Shown here in pieces: positions 45,180 to 58,300 of a stretch of DNA of 64,000 nucleotides (positions are counted from its first letter, which is position 1; each line of letters starts with the position of its first letter). Source of the DNA: Silene conica (lineage: Eukaryota; Streptophyta; Magnoliopsida; Caryophyllales; Caryophyllaceae); NCBI GenBank assembly GCA_029255685.2, contig CM055315.2, positions 30,509,501 through 30,573,500 on the forward strand, written 5' to 3'. The notes below the pieces were generated by a model. That model saw nothing but the letters and a program-made list of their open reading frames with translations. It had not been told where the DNA came from and searched no databases. Both the position numbers and the translations under genes were made by a program.

Positions 45180-47640
45180 CATTTATTAACATTTGATTAG
45201 GTATTGTTACGTTTCACAAAGAAAAACAAAATTGAGTTTACAAACATGATGTTTTAGAGATTTATTTTTAACCTATTTTTATTGCATATATACCTATGTC
45301 ATTTACACATAATAGAACATTGAAATAATATTTATCTACTTCCTTGGTTTTCTTACTACAAACCCCTCATTTTTCACACTATTCAAACATTCGTCATACC
45401 CTTTTCACCCAACTAACCAATTTGACCATCAGAATCAACCTTATGCGTCACTGAACAACCTCATCATCGTACATATATTTGTAATTACTTGTACTACTCA
45501 ATTCACACTCTTAAATGCCGGAAAGTAACTCTATCCTAAAAACACTTACCTCGACCTCAACACTTATATAACTCTACCTCTGAAAAATAGACACATCCAT
45601 TGTAAAGTCAATTCCCATCATATAAGATAATCAAAATTGAGAATATTTACATGATATTTAAGAGATTTTTGACCTATTTTTCAGCATATGTGCATATGTC
45701 TTTTCCGCATTATATAATCCTGAATGAAATTCTTATAATTATTTTCTCAATTTTTCTAATCATTGTCTTACTACCCTAGCCTTTTCCACACCATTTAGGC
45801 ATTTGTCATATCTATTGACCCAACTAACCAACTTAAATCAACTAACTATATGCCTCAATAATACTAACTTAACGGCATTTAAGTGCACTACTCAAACACA
45901 CTATTAAAAGTCAGAGAGTAACCCTACTCCTAAGACATTTCTACCCTCAATAATTTATTGTTTTCTAATTATAACATGAAGGTGGTAAATAACTTATTTG
46001 TTTTTATAATCAACTATATTCTAGTTCTAATAGAAAAATAGTAAATACTTTATTATTTTTTTATTTTCTAATTTAATAGCACAAAAAACATTATAAAGTC
46101 ATTCAACATTTAAATTTATGATCCGACCCAAGAGAGCATTCGATTAAATGAGTATAACATTTGATTGTTTAGTTTATTTTTAACAAAGAAACAAAATTGA
46201 GTTTATACACATGATATTTTAAAGGTTTTTAGCCAATATTATATTATTTATCAGTTCTTATTTTTATATAATACATTTTTCAAATTAAATTTATCTATTT
46301 ACCTTTTCCAATCAATATCTCACGTTACCCACAATTTTCCATATCCAACCATTTCCACCCGACTAACCAACCAAACCCATCAGAATCAACCATAACCATA
46401 TCCTTATCCTTGAACAACCTCAGCCCCCACATATGAATATATTTTTCTATCTCTTAAATTACACTCGTAAACGTCGGAGAATAATCCTACCCGTTGAGTA
46501 TCCTTCTCCCACACCTAACCAACTTAACCATCAAAATCAGTTGTAAAATATATCCCTGGAAACCTCAGCTTACCGACATTTAATTGTACTACTCAAATCA
46601 CATTATTCAACGTCGGAGAGTAACCTTACCCCATAAGACACGTATCTCCTCCCTCAAGACCTATCTACCCCCACCCCTAAAAAACATAGACACATCTAAT
46701 GTAAAATCAACCTCACCATATAACAATCAAAATTGAGTATATAGACATGTTAACTTCAAATATTTCTAACCTAATTTTACAGTATTTATGACTCTGTTAT
46801 TTTCACAAAATAGAACTTTGAAATAAAATTTATCTATTTACTTTTTCAATTGTTCTACTCATAACCTTAGTACACACGTACGTACCATTTTCCCATACCA
46901 TTCAGGTATTTTTCGTACATTTCTCACCCCTAACTAACCAACTTGATCAACAGATCAACTGTATCCCTGAACAACCATAACCTATAAACATTTTTTTTGT
47001 ACAACTCAAATCATCACACTTAAACGTCGGAGACTAACCCTACCCCCAAGACACTTACTTCATCCCTTGAGACATATCTACTCCATTCCTAAAAACAAAA
47101 ATCGACAGATCTAATGTAAAATCAACCACTACCCTATAAGATAATATCTTATTGTAAAAAATAAGTTGAAAATTTGGCAGAACAGAAGGAATATGGACTA
47201 CAATAAATTATAATCTAATACTATGAAAAAAAATAATTTTGATTTTTTTACTGCTTACTCTATCCGTCTCGGAAACACCTTTTATTTGACATTAGTTTGT
47301 TGTTTATGAAATACCTTCTAATACACAATTAAATTTCATGTCACCAACACAGTTATTCCGCTTGACTCACGTATGTCGTTGTATTCTTTGCTATTTATTT
47401 ATAGTTATATATTTATGCTCATTAAATCGAAACTTCACAATCCAACTAACCAACTTGATCATCAAAATCATCACCTGTATCCCTGAATTACCCCAGCCTA
47501 TCGAGATTATGTTATACTACTCAAATTACACTCTTAAAAGTTGGAGCTTAATTAACCCTACCCCTTAAGACACTTACCTCCTCCCTCAAAAGCTATCTAC
47601 CCCACCCTCGTAAGAAATACGCCACTATATAAAACAATGT
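45180..47640. repeat. Degenerate direct repeats inside H2
   Basis: The anchor CTTAAACGTCGGAGAGTAACC (variants) recurs at about 45515, 45906, 46468, 46610, 47023 and 47531. It is followed by AAGACACTTACCTCCTCCCTC, CATCTAATGTAAAATCAACC and CAAAATTGAGTATATAGACATG. Units are about 400-560 bp, with one shortened to about 140. The same units occur inverted in S1 and S2. Confidence 0.7.
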
Positions 47641-48239
47641 CTTATCTATAAAGAATAAAGTGAAAATACGTAGCAAAAAATATTTTGTTGTTTATAAAAT
47701 ACCTTTCAATACTCATTTAAAATAAATGTCATCCACACAATTATTCCAGTTGATCTATCTAAATCATCATTATGGTCTTTAATATTTATATTTATACTCC
47801 CAAAGTAAAGTATATTTGACATTTGTCTTATTTCTGTTGTTACTTAATTAAAGAAATTATCTCATTTCTTTCGCATTCTTAAGTACGAAAGTGTATAATT
47901 TGAAATACTTAATTAAGTACTTACATTTATTAGTCCACAAATTTTTAATTAAGATGAGGTATTCATTTTAAATTTAAGAAGATTCAAGTAATATGAAAAA
48001 GATAAAAACATAGTAATTCATAAGACAAAGTAACAAATTTGTCTAATATCTCCAAGTAGGACTATTTTTGACCCATTATAATGTTAAGAGGAAGACAAAC
48101 TGAGTTAAAGGTTGAAAAAAGTTAATAACCTTAAATAGTAAGTATATAAATATTAAAGAATAATGTTCGTAGTCTAATAGCAAATTTGTAAATAAGCAAT
48201 TATGTTCTAACTCATTTCCCATTTTCATATTTAATAAAA

Positions 48240-48540
48240 ATATTAAATAAAGTTAACAACCATATATAATAAGTATACAAATTTTAAATAATAATATTAT
48301 TCTTAATCTAATAGGAAATTTATAAATAATCAACCATTTTCTAATTCTAATAGAATAATTGTAATCAATTAATTATTTTCTTATTTTCTAATTCTAATAG
48401 GAAAATTATAAATAAATTATTATTTAATCAACTATTTTTTAATTTTCTAATTTTAATAGAATAATTATAATTAGTTTATTATTTTCTTATTTTCTAATTC
48501 TAATAGAAAAATTAAAAATAAATTATTATCTATAAAAATA
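48240..48540. repeat. AT-rich repeats next to the H2 5' end
   Basis: Four or five units of TTTTCTAATTCTAATAGGAAA with TTATAAATAAATTATT. Mirrored by TTCCTATTAGAATTAGAAAA units at 4110-4340 in the left arm. Confidence 0.7.
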
Positions 48541-48608
48541 GAGTTTTGTAATAGTTGGAGACTACCGTGTCGCTCGAAAAAAGCCTCCTTTAATTATATA
48601 TATATTGA

Positions 48609-48826
48609 CTGATTGATTTCAATATCCGTATCACGAACGGGCATGAAAACTACTATTTTAATATAGAAACTAGGGTTAGCTAAGGTTGCAAAACCTACGA
48701 ATAAACATGGTCTAATAGATAATAACCATAAAAATATGTGTAAACCAATAAACATAGCTCAAATTGACCTGATTAGTAAAAAAACCGAGTGAAACAACCC
48801 GACCCAACCGACGTCGCGAACCACAC
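48609..48826. other. Short non-coding stretch between H2 and the hAT MITE
   Basis: Contains CCGTATCACGAACGGGCATG (48629-48648), a degenerate form of the Helitron hairpin, on the outer side of H2. Nothing else is recognised. Confidence 0.35.
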
Positions 48827-49255
48827 TAGGGGTGGTCAATAGTGGGGTCGGCCGGGTCCGGGACGGGTCGAGGGGCGGTGCGGGTTCAAGGTATGAGGAC
48901 CCGGACACAGCCCGGGGTCAGGGCGGGTCCGAGACGGGTTGGGCCCGGTTCTTGGGAAGTGTAACCCGGACCCGGCCCGGGGCGGGTCTGGAGGCGGGCC
49001 TAGGGCAGGTTAGGGACGGGTCTGGCGGGTTTTGGGCGGGTTGGGAGCGGGTAAGGGGCGGGTCTGGCGGGTTTTGGGCGGGTCTACGGGTCAGCTTCCG
49101 GGCCGGGCTCCAGAAATTGGACCCGGACCCGGTTACATCACATACACGGGCCGGGACGGATTTGGACCCGGGTGAGACGGGGCGGGTTAGATCCGGGTTC
49201 AGTGGCAGGTCGGGTCCGGGTTGCCAATGTCGACCCGCACTCTTGACCAGCCCTA
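48827..49255. mobile_element. GC-rich hAT-type MITE upstream of STR8
   Basis: Termini TAGGGGTGGTCAA and TTGACCAGCCCTA are inverted repeats with one mismatch. The 8-bp sequence AACCACAC flanks both sides (48819-48826 and 49256-49263), as expected for hAT transposition. The 429-bp body is strongly G+C-rich (GGGTCTGGCGGGTTTTGGGC units) in an AT-rich setting. The long reading frame through it is a by-product of low stop density. It ends 74 bp before the STR8 start codon. Confidence 0.88.
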
Positions 49256-49329
49256 AACCACACCCTAGTTTGTCAAATTAAAACATTGGAAGGACGGTGA
49301 GAATTGTTCAGTTGGTAGCGCAACAAGAT

Positions 49330-52300
49330 ATGATGAGTAGCTGCTGTGTAATCGGCCATACCTCCTCCTTTCCAGTTACAATCCCTTCGTACTCTCTCAC
49401 CTTCACTGGTTTCCATTTCCATGCCGAACCTCTTCTTTCACCTCGATTCTCTCCTGCTATTCTTCCATCGTACATCAAAAGAGACCTTATCTTGGAAAAA
49501 TCCAACTCCACAACTCTCGCCTTGAGCTGCTGTTGTCATTCCTCAACAATTCCGCCGGAAGTTATTGAGGACGGAGATGCTGAATTTATAGTTGTCAACT
49601 TTTATCATTTCGCGCTTATCGAAAATCCGCACTTGGAAGTCGCCAGGCATTCCTCTTTTATCCAGGTTTCAATTTCATCTTTCTCTTAACTCGCAATTTG
49701 CATTTCCTTAATTTTATCGAGATATGCATCAAAACCGCTGTGTTGTGCTATCGTCCATGTTTTAGAGTTACGTACAATATGTCACTATATTTGTCTATTG
49801 TTGACAAATATAAGTGAACTCTGCAAAGAGTGTTTGTCAGCATTTATTGCTTCGACTAAATGATGCAGCAGCAAATGTCCACTAAGGTTGGCTATGAAAT
49901 ATAGCATGTGAAAAATGTTAGCCCTTGTACAGAGGACAACGAAGTCATAGCTGCTGATCATTTACCTATAAAAGGGAAGTTCGAGCAATGTATTATGCAT
50001 GATGCATCCCATCGGATCCTCATAAGTGAGCATAAGAGTAGTAATAAGAGCGGTCTTAACTCTCTTGTGTATATTATTCTTGTTGTAATCTCTGAGTATG
50101 ATCGAGGTTGGACAGCGATTAGGCTCTTATAGTCGGCATGAGCGAGATACGATTGTATTATGTGGATTGGGTGAATGGGGTGTTTTGATGTCGGTGGTGG
50201 GAGATTGTTGTGCTATCTTCCATGTTTTGGAGTTATGTACAATATGTCAATATATTTGTCTATTGTGAGCATTTATTGCTTGGACTAAATAATGCAACAA
50301 AGGTCTACCAAGGTTGGCTATGAAATGTAGCATGTGGAAAATGTTAGCCCTTGTACATAGGACAACGAAGTGATAGCTGATCATCATTTGCCTATAAAAG
50401 GGAAGTTCGAGCAATGTATTATGAATCTCCTTGGATCCTCATAAGTGAGTATACGAGTAGTAATAAGAGCGATCTTAAGTCTCTTGTGTATATTACTCTT
50501 GTTGTAATCTCAGAGTGTGATCAATAAAATCCTAGTGCAATCGCAGTGAAGATGTAGCCAATTTGGTCAACCTCGTTATATTTGTATCCCTGTTAATCTT
50601 GTCTTTATTATTGTGTGTGGTCATATATATTACCCTACGAAAATCCCCTACACGTTGCATCCTCTTTGTCTTGTTATCTTTCATTTCATTGTTTTGTTTT
50701 GAGACAGTCTCGTACCATTAGTCTAGTCCAATAAGTCTCTCTTAAGACGGATAACATTAAATTGGGTCATCTTAAGCTTAAGACGTTTTAAAACGCATTT
50801 TCAGCAGTGACCCCGTCTAGAATGCTCCGTTTCACACTGCATCTAGGCCTTGTTATCCGTTGAAGCGTTGGGTTACGTTAGTGTTGGGTGAGCTGAAAGG
50901 TATCAAAAGGTCTGTGGAGCTCAACATTGAGTTTTTGTACTCCGTAACTCGTAAGGTTTTCATCATTTTATAAACGGCAAACTAGTGTTTTTTTGCCAGT
51001 TGTAAACATAAAACACATCACAATATAATTTTGGAATCCTTAGCCAAACTATGTGTGTACCCATTAAGGGGTTGCGGGATGAAGCTTAACAAAAATACTG
51101 CAAGTTTTAGAGCAGCTGTGAAAGTCTACAACAATATTCCTGATGCGATGCTGCTGAAGAACTAGTGCAGATAGTTGAAAGTTGAAACTACTGTTGTTTA
51201 GCTGTTTTGTTTGAAATCGTTGAAAAAAAACCGGACAATCAGATATACAATTGTAACTATTTGAAAGGATGTCGATCAATAAATATTCATGCATTTTCTT
51301 ATTTTCATCGAGAATTAGACATGCTGATGAGCTGTTGTAAACATATTGTATCTGTTGGTGCAGTTTCTTTGTGGTTGGTGGCTTAACACTAGAATAATTA
51401 GGAAACTAGTAAAAACTGGTTTCTTATCTGGGTGTAGGTTTTTTCCTTAATCTCAGATTGGTCTCCTATTCACTTTTTTTCCATGATATATTTTTAGGGG
51501 CTTGACATACATGGGAGGATTTATTTTAATGAGCAGGGAGTTAATGCACAGGTAGTTCCTCTACCTTTTCTCATATAATGACGTGATTGTCTTGCTAAAC
51601 ATAATACTGATATACGAGGCATCTATCTCAAATTGTACTTTTGTGAGTGTGTAACACATCATTTTTTAACAGCTTGCTTATTTCAATCTTGCTTCAACAC
51701 CTTCCAACAAATTTTCTTTATGCCATCTTTTAATGGAATTAGCAATCCTCATGCTTTTGGTTATTCATTGCATCTTCTAATTATTTCTCCACTGTATTTG
51801 TTCCCTTCTACTAAGCTACACAAAAAACCAATGCATAAATTATGCGGACTATTATTTTTAATTTTGTACCTCCATTACTTTTAATACGAAATATTTGTCA
51901 GGCAAGCTATATGAGTCATGAATGTAATGGGTGTCTGATTGTCGAGCATAGGAGCGTCCGAGCGTTTTCACCACATTAAAGGCTTAGCTTGTTACTTTAT
52001 AGCCTAGCCTGAAGTTAACTGTTAAAATGAAGATTTCGTGGCTCATCTATACGTATCTGTGCTGTAGTTTAGCGGACCAACAAGAGATGCTCTCACATAT
52101 GTTGAGTGGGTTAGAGAAGACCAAAGATTCACTAATATCCTAGTCCAAATTTCTCCATCTTCTAATGGACATGCGTTTCCGAGGTTGAAGCTACGTTATA
52201 AGCCTTCACTAGTGCAGGTGGGTTCATAAATTTATATGGTTTTGAAGTTGTGCACACCAATTTATTTCTCCTTGCGACAGTCTGTATTTATCAATTCTTA

Positions 52301-55300
52301 AGTTGACATTATTTGACGTTTAGTTTGATTTAGGAGCTCAAAACCTTCCCCTGCTTGAGCCCTCAATGCGAGCAACTCCTCTGACACCAGTTGAGTGGAG
52401 GAGGAAATTGAACTCGCTACATATCAGCGATGATGAAGCAAATAAAGATCAGAATAAGAGTTGCATATTGTTGGATGTGAGAAATGGTATGAAATAGTTG
52501 CAGGTTTTTTTTCATATCAGAATCTAATGTCGAAACATCTTATCTATACCTGATGAATTGCCCCTTTATTTAGTGAACTGGAGTGTGGATTTTTGTTGTG
52601 GAGCTCTGAAGGAACCTTCCTTGTGCACAGTTTTATAATTTTCGCGCATTTCAATTTTTCGTTCTTCAGTTAGAGGCTAGTTTCTTACTCATCTATAATC
52701 TTTGTTGAGTGGATGGACATACTAAACCTCTAGTGAATTTTAGAGCTAATGTTAGCTCCCAGGCTTCATGTTCAGTGTGTTCGTGGTGTATCTTAAGTAG
52801 TTAAGTCCATATAAACTCTCCAGAAGGGTTTCTACAACCGAAATAGATCAGCTTTGTTTGTTATACTGTATCTTCCATTGACAGACATAACATTTAAGTT
52901 AGAGCTAATCCAATAGTTGAAACTTCTTGTGAGGTATTGTAATGACCTATCCACCTTGCCTGTTTTTGAGTTCTTCTCTGTGGAGAGCTTTTGGAGACTT
53001 CTTTTTTAGTTCTTCTTGGAACATGTTTAAATCATCATCTATCGAATATCTTTTTTTGTGTATGAGTTGATTGTACTTTATTGTTCCTTCTTTTCTTTCT
53101 ATGCATGAGATGGATTCATCCATGGCTCCTTCCTATTATGTTTTTTTTGGGTCCTCACCATCTTCCGCTTCTCTTTTACCTCCTAGTCCTTTATCTATCT
53201 TTTTTTTATGCTGGATAATCTTAAACACCACTGCCCAATTTTCCTCTTGATTGTAATTTTTACATATGGTTCTTGCTATCAGGTTATGAATGGGATATCG
53301 GGCATTTTGATGGGGCTCAACGTCCTGAAGTTGACAGCTTCAGAAGCACTTCATTTGGGCTTTCAGATGTAGAGGTATTACCTCAATAGACTATGTAGCA
53401 TCTATTTCTTTACTCTGTGATCATAGATAAGCCAACCGTTTGTGTTAATTGAGAATACATATATATAATAACCCTTTTCTCAATGTTGTGACAAGTTCCA
53501 CAATGACTACAGAGTGTTGTTGGGCTGCAATGCCATTCATATCTAAGTATTTTGCGAAGCTGATGCATGTTACTGCTATCGTATTTCAACCTAACTTGTT
53601 ATACACTATTGAAGTTTTCTGTTTTGTTTTCTTCAACCTGATGTCATCATTTTAAAGTGGCTTCTTAGGACAGTATATTATCTGCTTTTTCGCTTATTTG
53701 TTAAATTGTGTTTTTATTTGTTGCTCGGACTCTTCACCTGACCTTGTGGGTCCAGTGGACATGATACGGACATGGATCCTTGACGGATCCTTCAATGAGA
53801 AATCGGATCCTTTGCTGTGAGAGTTTTTTGTTTTGTACAGCAGCCTGCAATAGGGGTGATTTTAACATGAATTTAATGCTTTAATAAACTCTTCATTCAT
53901 GTTAAACATGAAGAAACTACTTTCCTTTCTTTTCTTTAGTTTTTTAACTTGTAATCAATTTTTTCAAAAAAATAAAAATTCACCGAGTCCAAATTTAAAT
54001 TTGGATCCTCTCGTATTGATAAACGGTGAAGAATGAATATGAATGCTGTAGGCTATGGAGCCGTGTATTATTGATAATCAAACATGATACATACATCTGC
54101 TTATATATAACTACTACACCAAAGTTACTGAAAGTTAACCTAGATTACATCCTACAAACAAGGAAACAAAATAACAAACGAAGATGTGATCGTAACAACA
54201 TATGTAAAATATATCATCCATATTATTCGCTGCATCTTTTCCGAATAATATGGTGATATTATTTCCATACTCCCCCTTAAGTTGGAGCATTAGGAGCTCG
54301 AATGCCTAACTTACGACATAGATAAGCGAATGCTTCTCCACCAAGGGTTTTAGTAAAAAGATCCCCCTTTGATAGCACGGAGCGTGTAGAAAACCATTGG
54401 CAAAGATCACTCAGCTCGATGTTAAGGTCGTACTCTTTGTTGATAGCACAAATGCTCAACAAAATACGTCAGGCGTGAGGAGCCACTTGGCAGACCGCCA
54501 ATCCAGTCAGCTTTAAGAAATCAGCCCCAGACGGAAGGGATACTCGTACAGGCAAGTCCACCTTCCCTCTTAAAATCCGCCTTCTCCCCAGGGAGGGGGA
54601 TGTGGAACACCACCCCGTCATGAAAACCAAAACGCATTTTTATAAGAGAAAGATGGGCGTCGGTGAAGGAGGAGTCGCACAAGTGTTTACCACTTACATG
54701 GTTGTAATGTTCATACCACTACAAGAAAACGCGAAAATATCGACTAAAAATCTCGGACCAAAGGTCAGGACAATCAATATAAGTTATTAATCTTCAAAAA
54801 CTATCTTCCTTAAGTTGACAGATTGTGTGTTTCTATTTTCCGTACTTTAGGTTTGTGATAGTTTGTTGAGAGATATAATCTTATCAACCTACGACAATAG
54901 TGAGAAAGTAAAACTACTAGGACACAAACAAGGCCCCCTGGACAAACTGACTGGTAAAAAGATTCAGCCTTGGGAGATTCATTCCCTTGAGCTAACTTTA
55001 TTTGGTTGGCCAAATTCGATCTTTAAGTGCACAAAAGCATTGCCAGTAACTTAGTATGACTGGCTGCATTCCCTCTCACTGCTGCTTCATGTGATTAATG
55101 ACAGTTGCTTTGGGAATCTACAATCTACATGAAGGACAAAGCCTTTGTACCTGAATAATTTGGAGATGGCTAATATGAGCCATATGTAATGAATCATTGG
55201 ACTAGATAAAGGGGATTACTTTTGTTTTTGATGATGATGTAAAATGGATGCTTACTAGTTTCTATGTGCAACATCCCTTTCCATGCCGTGGGTCAATTAA

Positions 55301-58300
55301 TGGGTTCTAATTATCCGAGGGACATTTACTTACAAAAAAATATATGTAAAGGACGTTTGAGAAGGTTATGATATTTGAGTATTTGTGCACTGTCCAGATG
55401 GATGCAAATTTTATTCTTTGAGGTCCCTTGTTGGGCATACATCTCGGAGATAAATGTGAATGGTATAGAAAGGAAGGTCAATAAGTCAAGCTTCTGTTCA
55501 TATAAGTTTATATATGTACTATGAACTTAAAAAAGACTTCCATTACTGACGCGGTGACTCCTACCACTTTTAAATGACTGGAGGATGCTCCTGAATGTTG
55601 CGTTAGGAATATTATTGTGATATTCATTTTAAACGAGGATTCAATGCTATATTATTTTGAACATTGTGCTTTTGCTAATCCAGGTATTTGATTCAGATCC
55701 TTTATTGAATGTTGATAAAGACAAAACTGAAATATTGATGTATTGTACTGGAGGAATTCGCTGTGATGTGTATTCTACAATTCTCAGGTAAATCCTTTGG
55801 CTGTTCCGTTTCCAAATTATTTGGTATCCTCATAAATAGACTGGCCCTTTTATGCTGTTGTGCATTGAACTATATTTTTTTTTTTGGTCTGGATTCTTTG
55901 TTGATAGGAGAAACAAAATTCTTAGCTGTTAGCAATCATACATCAATGAAACATATACAGTGCTTGCATAGTTGCATGATGTTTCTTTCGACACACTCAT
56001 TTTTTGTGTACACAATTATACTAGGGATTTTCATGTACATCATCTTGAGCGTCTCTTATTTTCACATTGGGTTCCAATTGGACAGTCTTTTTTGAATATT
56101 ATTTGCTCATGGTTATAACTCTGGGTAATTATGCGCGGTGAATAAGTAAATTTAAGCTTAAGTCATCCTTCTTGAGCTCAAGGTACTCCCTCAAGTCTGA
56201 AAATAGTTTTTCTGTTTATCGTCCTTAATGACACTTCTCTAATCTATAGAGAATATTGCATAGACTCAATACATAATGACTCTGTTTGGTAAACAGCATA
56301 TTAGCCAAATTTCAGCATATTTGAGAGATTTAGCATGTTTGACTTACCAATATGCTATATTTGGGTCCAATATGCTATTTTACAATATGCTGCTCCTACC
56401 AGCATATTGGATTAGCGTATTAGAAAGAAAAAAATTGTCTTATTTACCCTCTTAATAAAATACTAACATTCATTTTATATATTTAATAAATAATTTATTC
56501 ATGTTCTTATATGTCATTTTACAAAGATTCTAGACAATCTGCTAATTTAAACTGTCAATTACCAAACACCTCTAAAATAATTCTGCTAAATAAATCTGCT
56601 AGTCAAATCCGTTAAATCATTTGCTAGTCAAATCTGCTTTTGAAATCTGCTTCTGCCAATATTAATCCATTGTTTACCAAATAGGGCAAATATCATGGCC
56701 TGTAAACAGCATATTGCAAAAACAAAATTAGCATATTTGAGGCAATTAGCCTATTTGACCAATCAATATGCTTTTTGGACTGTTTAGGAAACAACATATT
56801 GAAATAGTAGATTGAGGTTCAATATGCTATTTTAGAATATGCTCTCAGCTCTCCCACCAGCATATTCAAAGAGTAGATTAAGTAAAATAAAAAAATTACC
56901 TTTTTACCCTTCAAAAAATATTAAACCTACTTTTCTTCCATAGTTCCTCATTTACTAAGTAACCTACTCCATTGATGAACACCCGGATTTTATACCTCCA
57001 GATCTATTACAAGTTGTGGCTAATCATTCCTCGCAAACTGCAGCCGAGTCTTCAAGAATTAAAGAAATGTCAACTGTCCACGATAATATCACTTCTAGTT
57101 TGATGGCTAGTAGAAGAAATTGACATTAGTCATTAAACTTGTTTGTGTTATGTATTTTGATAAATATTAGTCAATAATTTAGGGATGTGCTTTTTCACAT
57201 ACGAATTTTACTCTTTCACATACGATTTTTACAAATTTATCCCTCACATTTTTTTTCATTTCTCTCGCTCAAACTAATTGCTCACCATTTTACTCCCTCT
57301 TTTCTACTAATCTACAATTAGAATAATATTTGTATGAACTCTATTCCTGATATTGCACTATGTTAAATTGGGAAGAGCTAAAAATTATCATTAATTGGTA
57401 ATGTGTATTGGCAGTGCGAAAAAAGGGTTTGCTCATCCTTTTTCATTTGAATATCATCATCCTCCACGTGAAACACAAACAAGGATCATTATATGAGCAA
57501 TTGATCAAAATTGCTAGTGATTAAAATATGCTTTGTTGTGCGGCTAACAATGCAAGTATGCAACCATCTATCCATGAAGTCAGCCGCCACAAGTAACCCC
57601 CAATTTCTAGTGATTAATTGAATAAAAATCAACAAACCCTAATTTCAATTTTTAACAAAAAAAAAGTTTAATAAATGAACACAATAATTGATAAACAAGT
57701 AAATTACTTCTTAAACCGGAGAAATATGATCCATTGTTCAAGTCTGATTAGGTTTTAGAAAAAAAGCTCACTTAATTTTTAGGTTTTGGGTAGGAAGGGT
57801 ATTAGATGGAAAGTTAATGAAAAAGTGTATGTGAAAAAGTAAAGTTCGTATGTGAAAAAGTAATTCCGATAATTTATCCATGTCATTTTTTGTCATTTAA
57901 CAAAGGATTGAGATAATCTGCTAATTTAATTTGCTAATTACCATGCAACTTTGGCAAATTTTGCTAATTGAGTATGCTAGTCAAATCTATCAACAAATTC
58001 TGCTAATTACAATTTTCTTTTACAAGCTGCATCTGCCAATATTAATCCGCTGTTTGCTTCCGCTGTTTGCCCAAACAGACCCATATCTTTCACGTATCAT
58101 TAAGTAGTGATTGTATCATTGCATTTGTATTTTCCTTATTTGCTCGCTTGTATATTCGACGGCTACTTTATAGCACTGTAGGTTTAGTTTAGGTCTTATA
58201 ATCCTAGTATATAATGTATGCTCATCATGAATGTAGTTATGTAATTCTTAATACAATTTAATCATTCTCATAATTTTCTCTATTCTATCACAATCTTGCT

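Larger units (their letters stand above)
44369..48608 (-). mobile_element. Helitron-like element H2, minus strand
   Basis: On the minus strand the 3' end is a GTGCATCGCACGGGC hairpin followed by CTAG and a host T (left limit, 44369-44390). The 5' end is TATATATAATTAAAGGAGGC followed by CGAGCGAC (48571-48605). The 4.2-kb body has no Rep/helicase coding and consists of AT-rich repeats and about six degenerate direct repeats carrying ACGTCGGAGAGTAACC. It is the same family as the left arm at 4045, in inverted orientation. Confidence 0.6.

Noticed and set aside
4045..48608. One giant terminal-inverted-repeat transposon of 44.5 kb
   Set aside because: The right arm is a complete Helitron-like unit with its own 3' end at 44369, and the left arm is the same family truncated. 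Two separate insertions explain the inverted ends better.
48832..49281. 149-codon Gly/Arg-rich reading frame
   Set aside because: It lies almost wholly in the GC-rich hAT MITE and starts with a non-ATG codon. It is open only because stops are rare in this composition.
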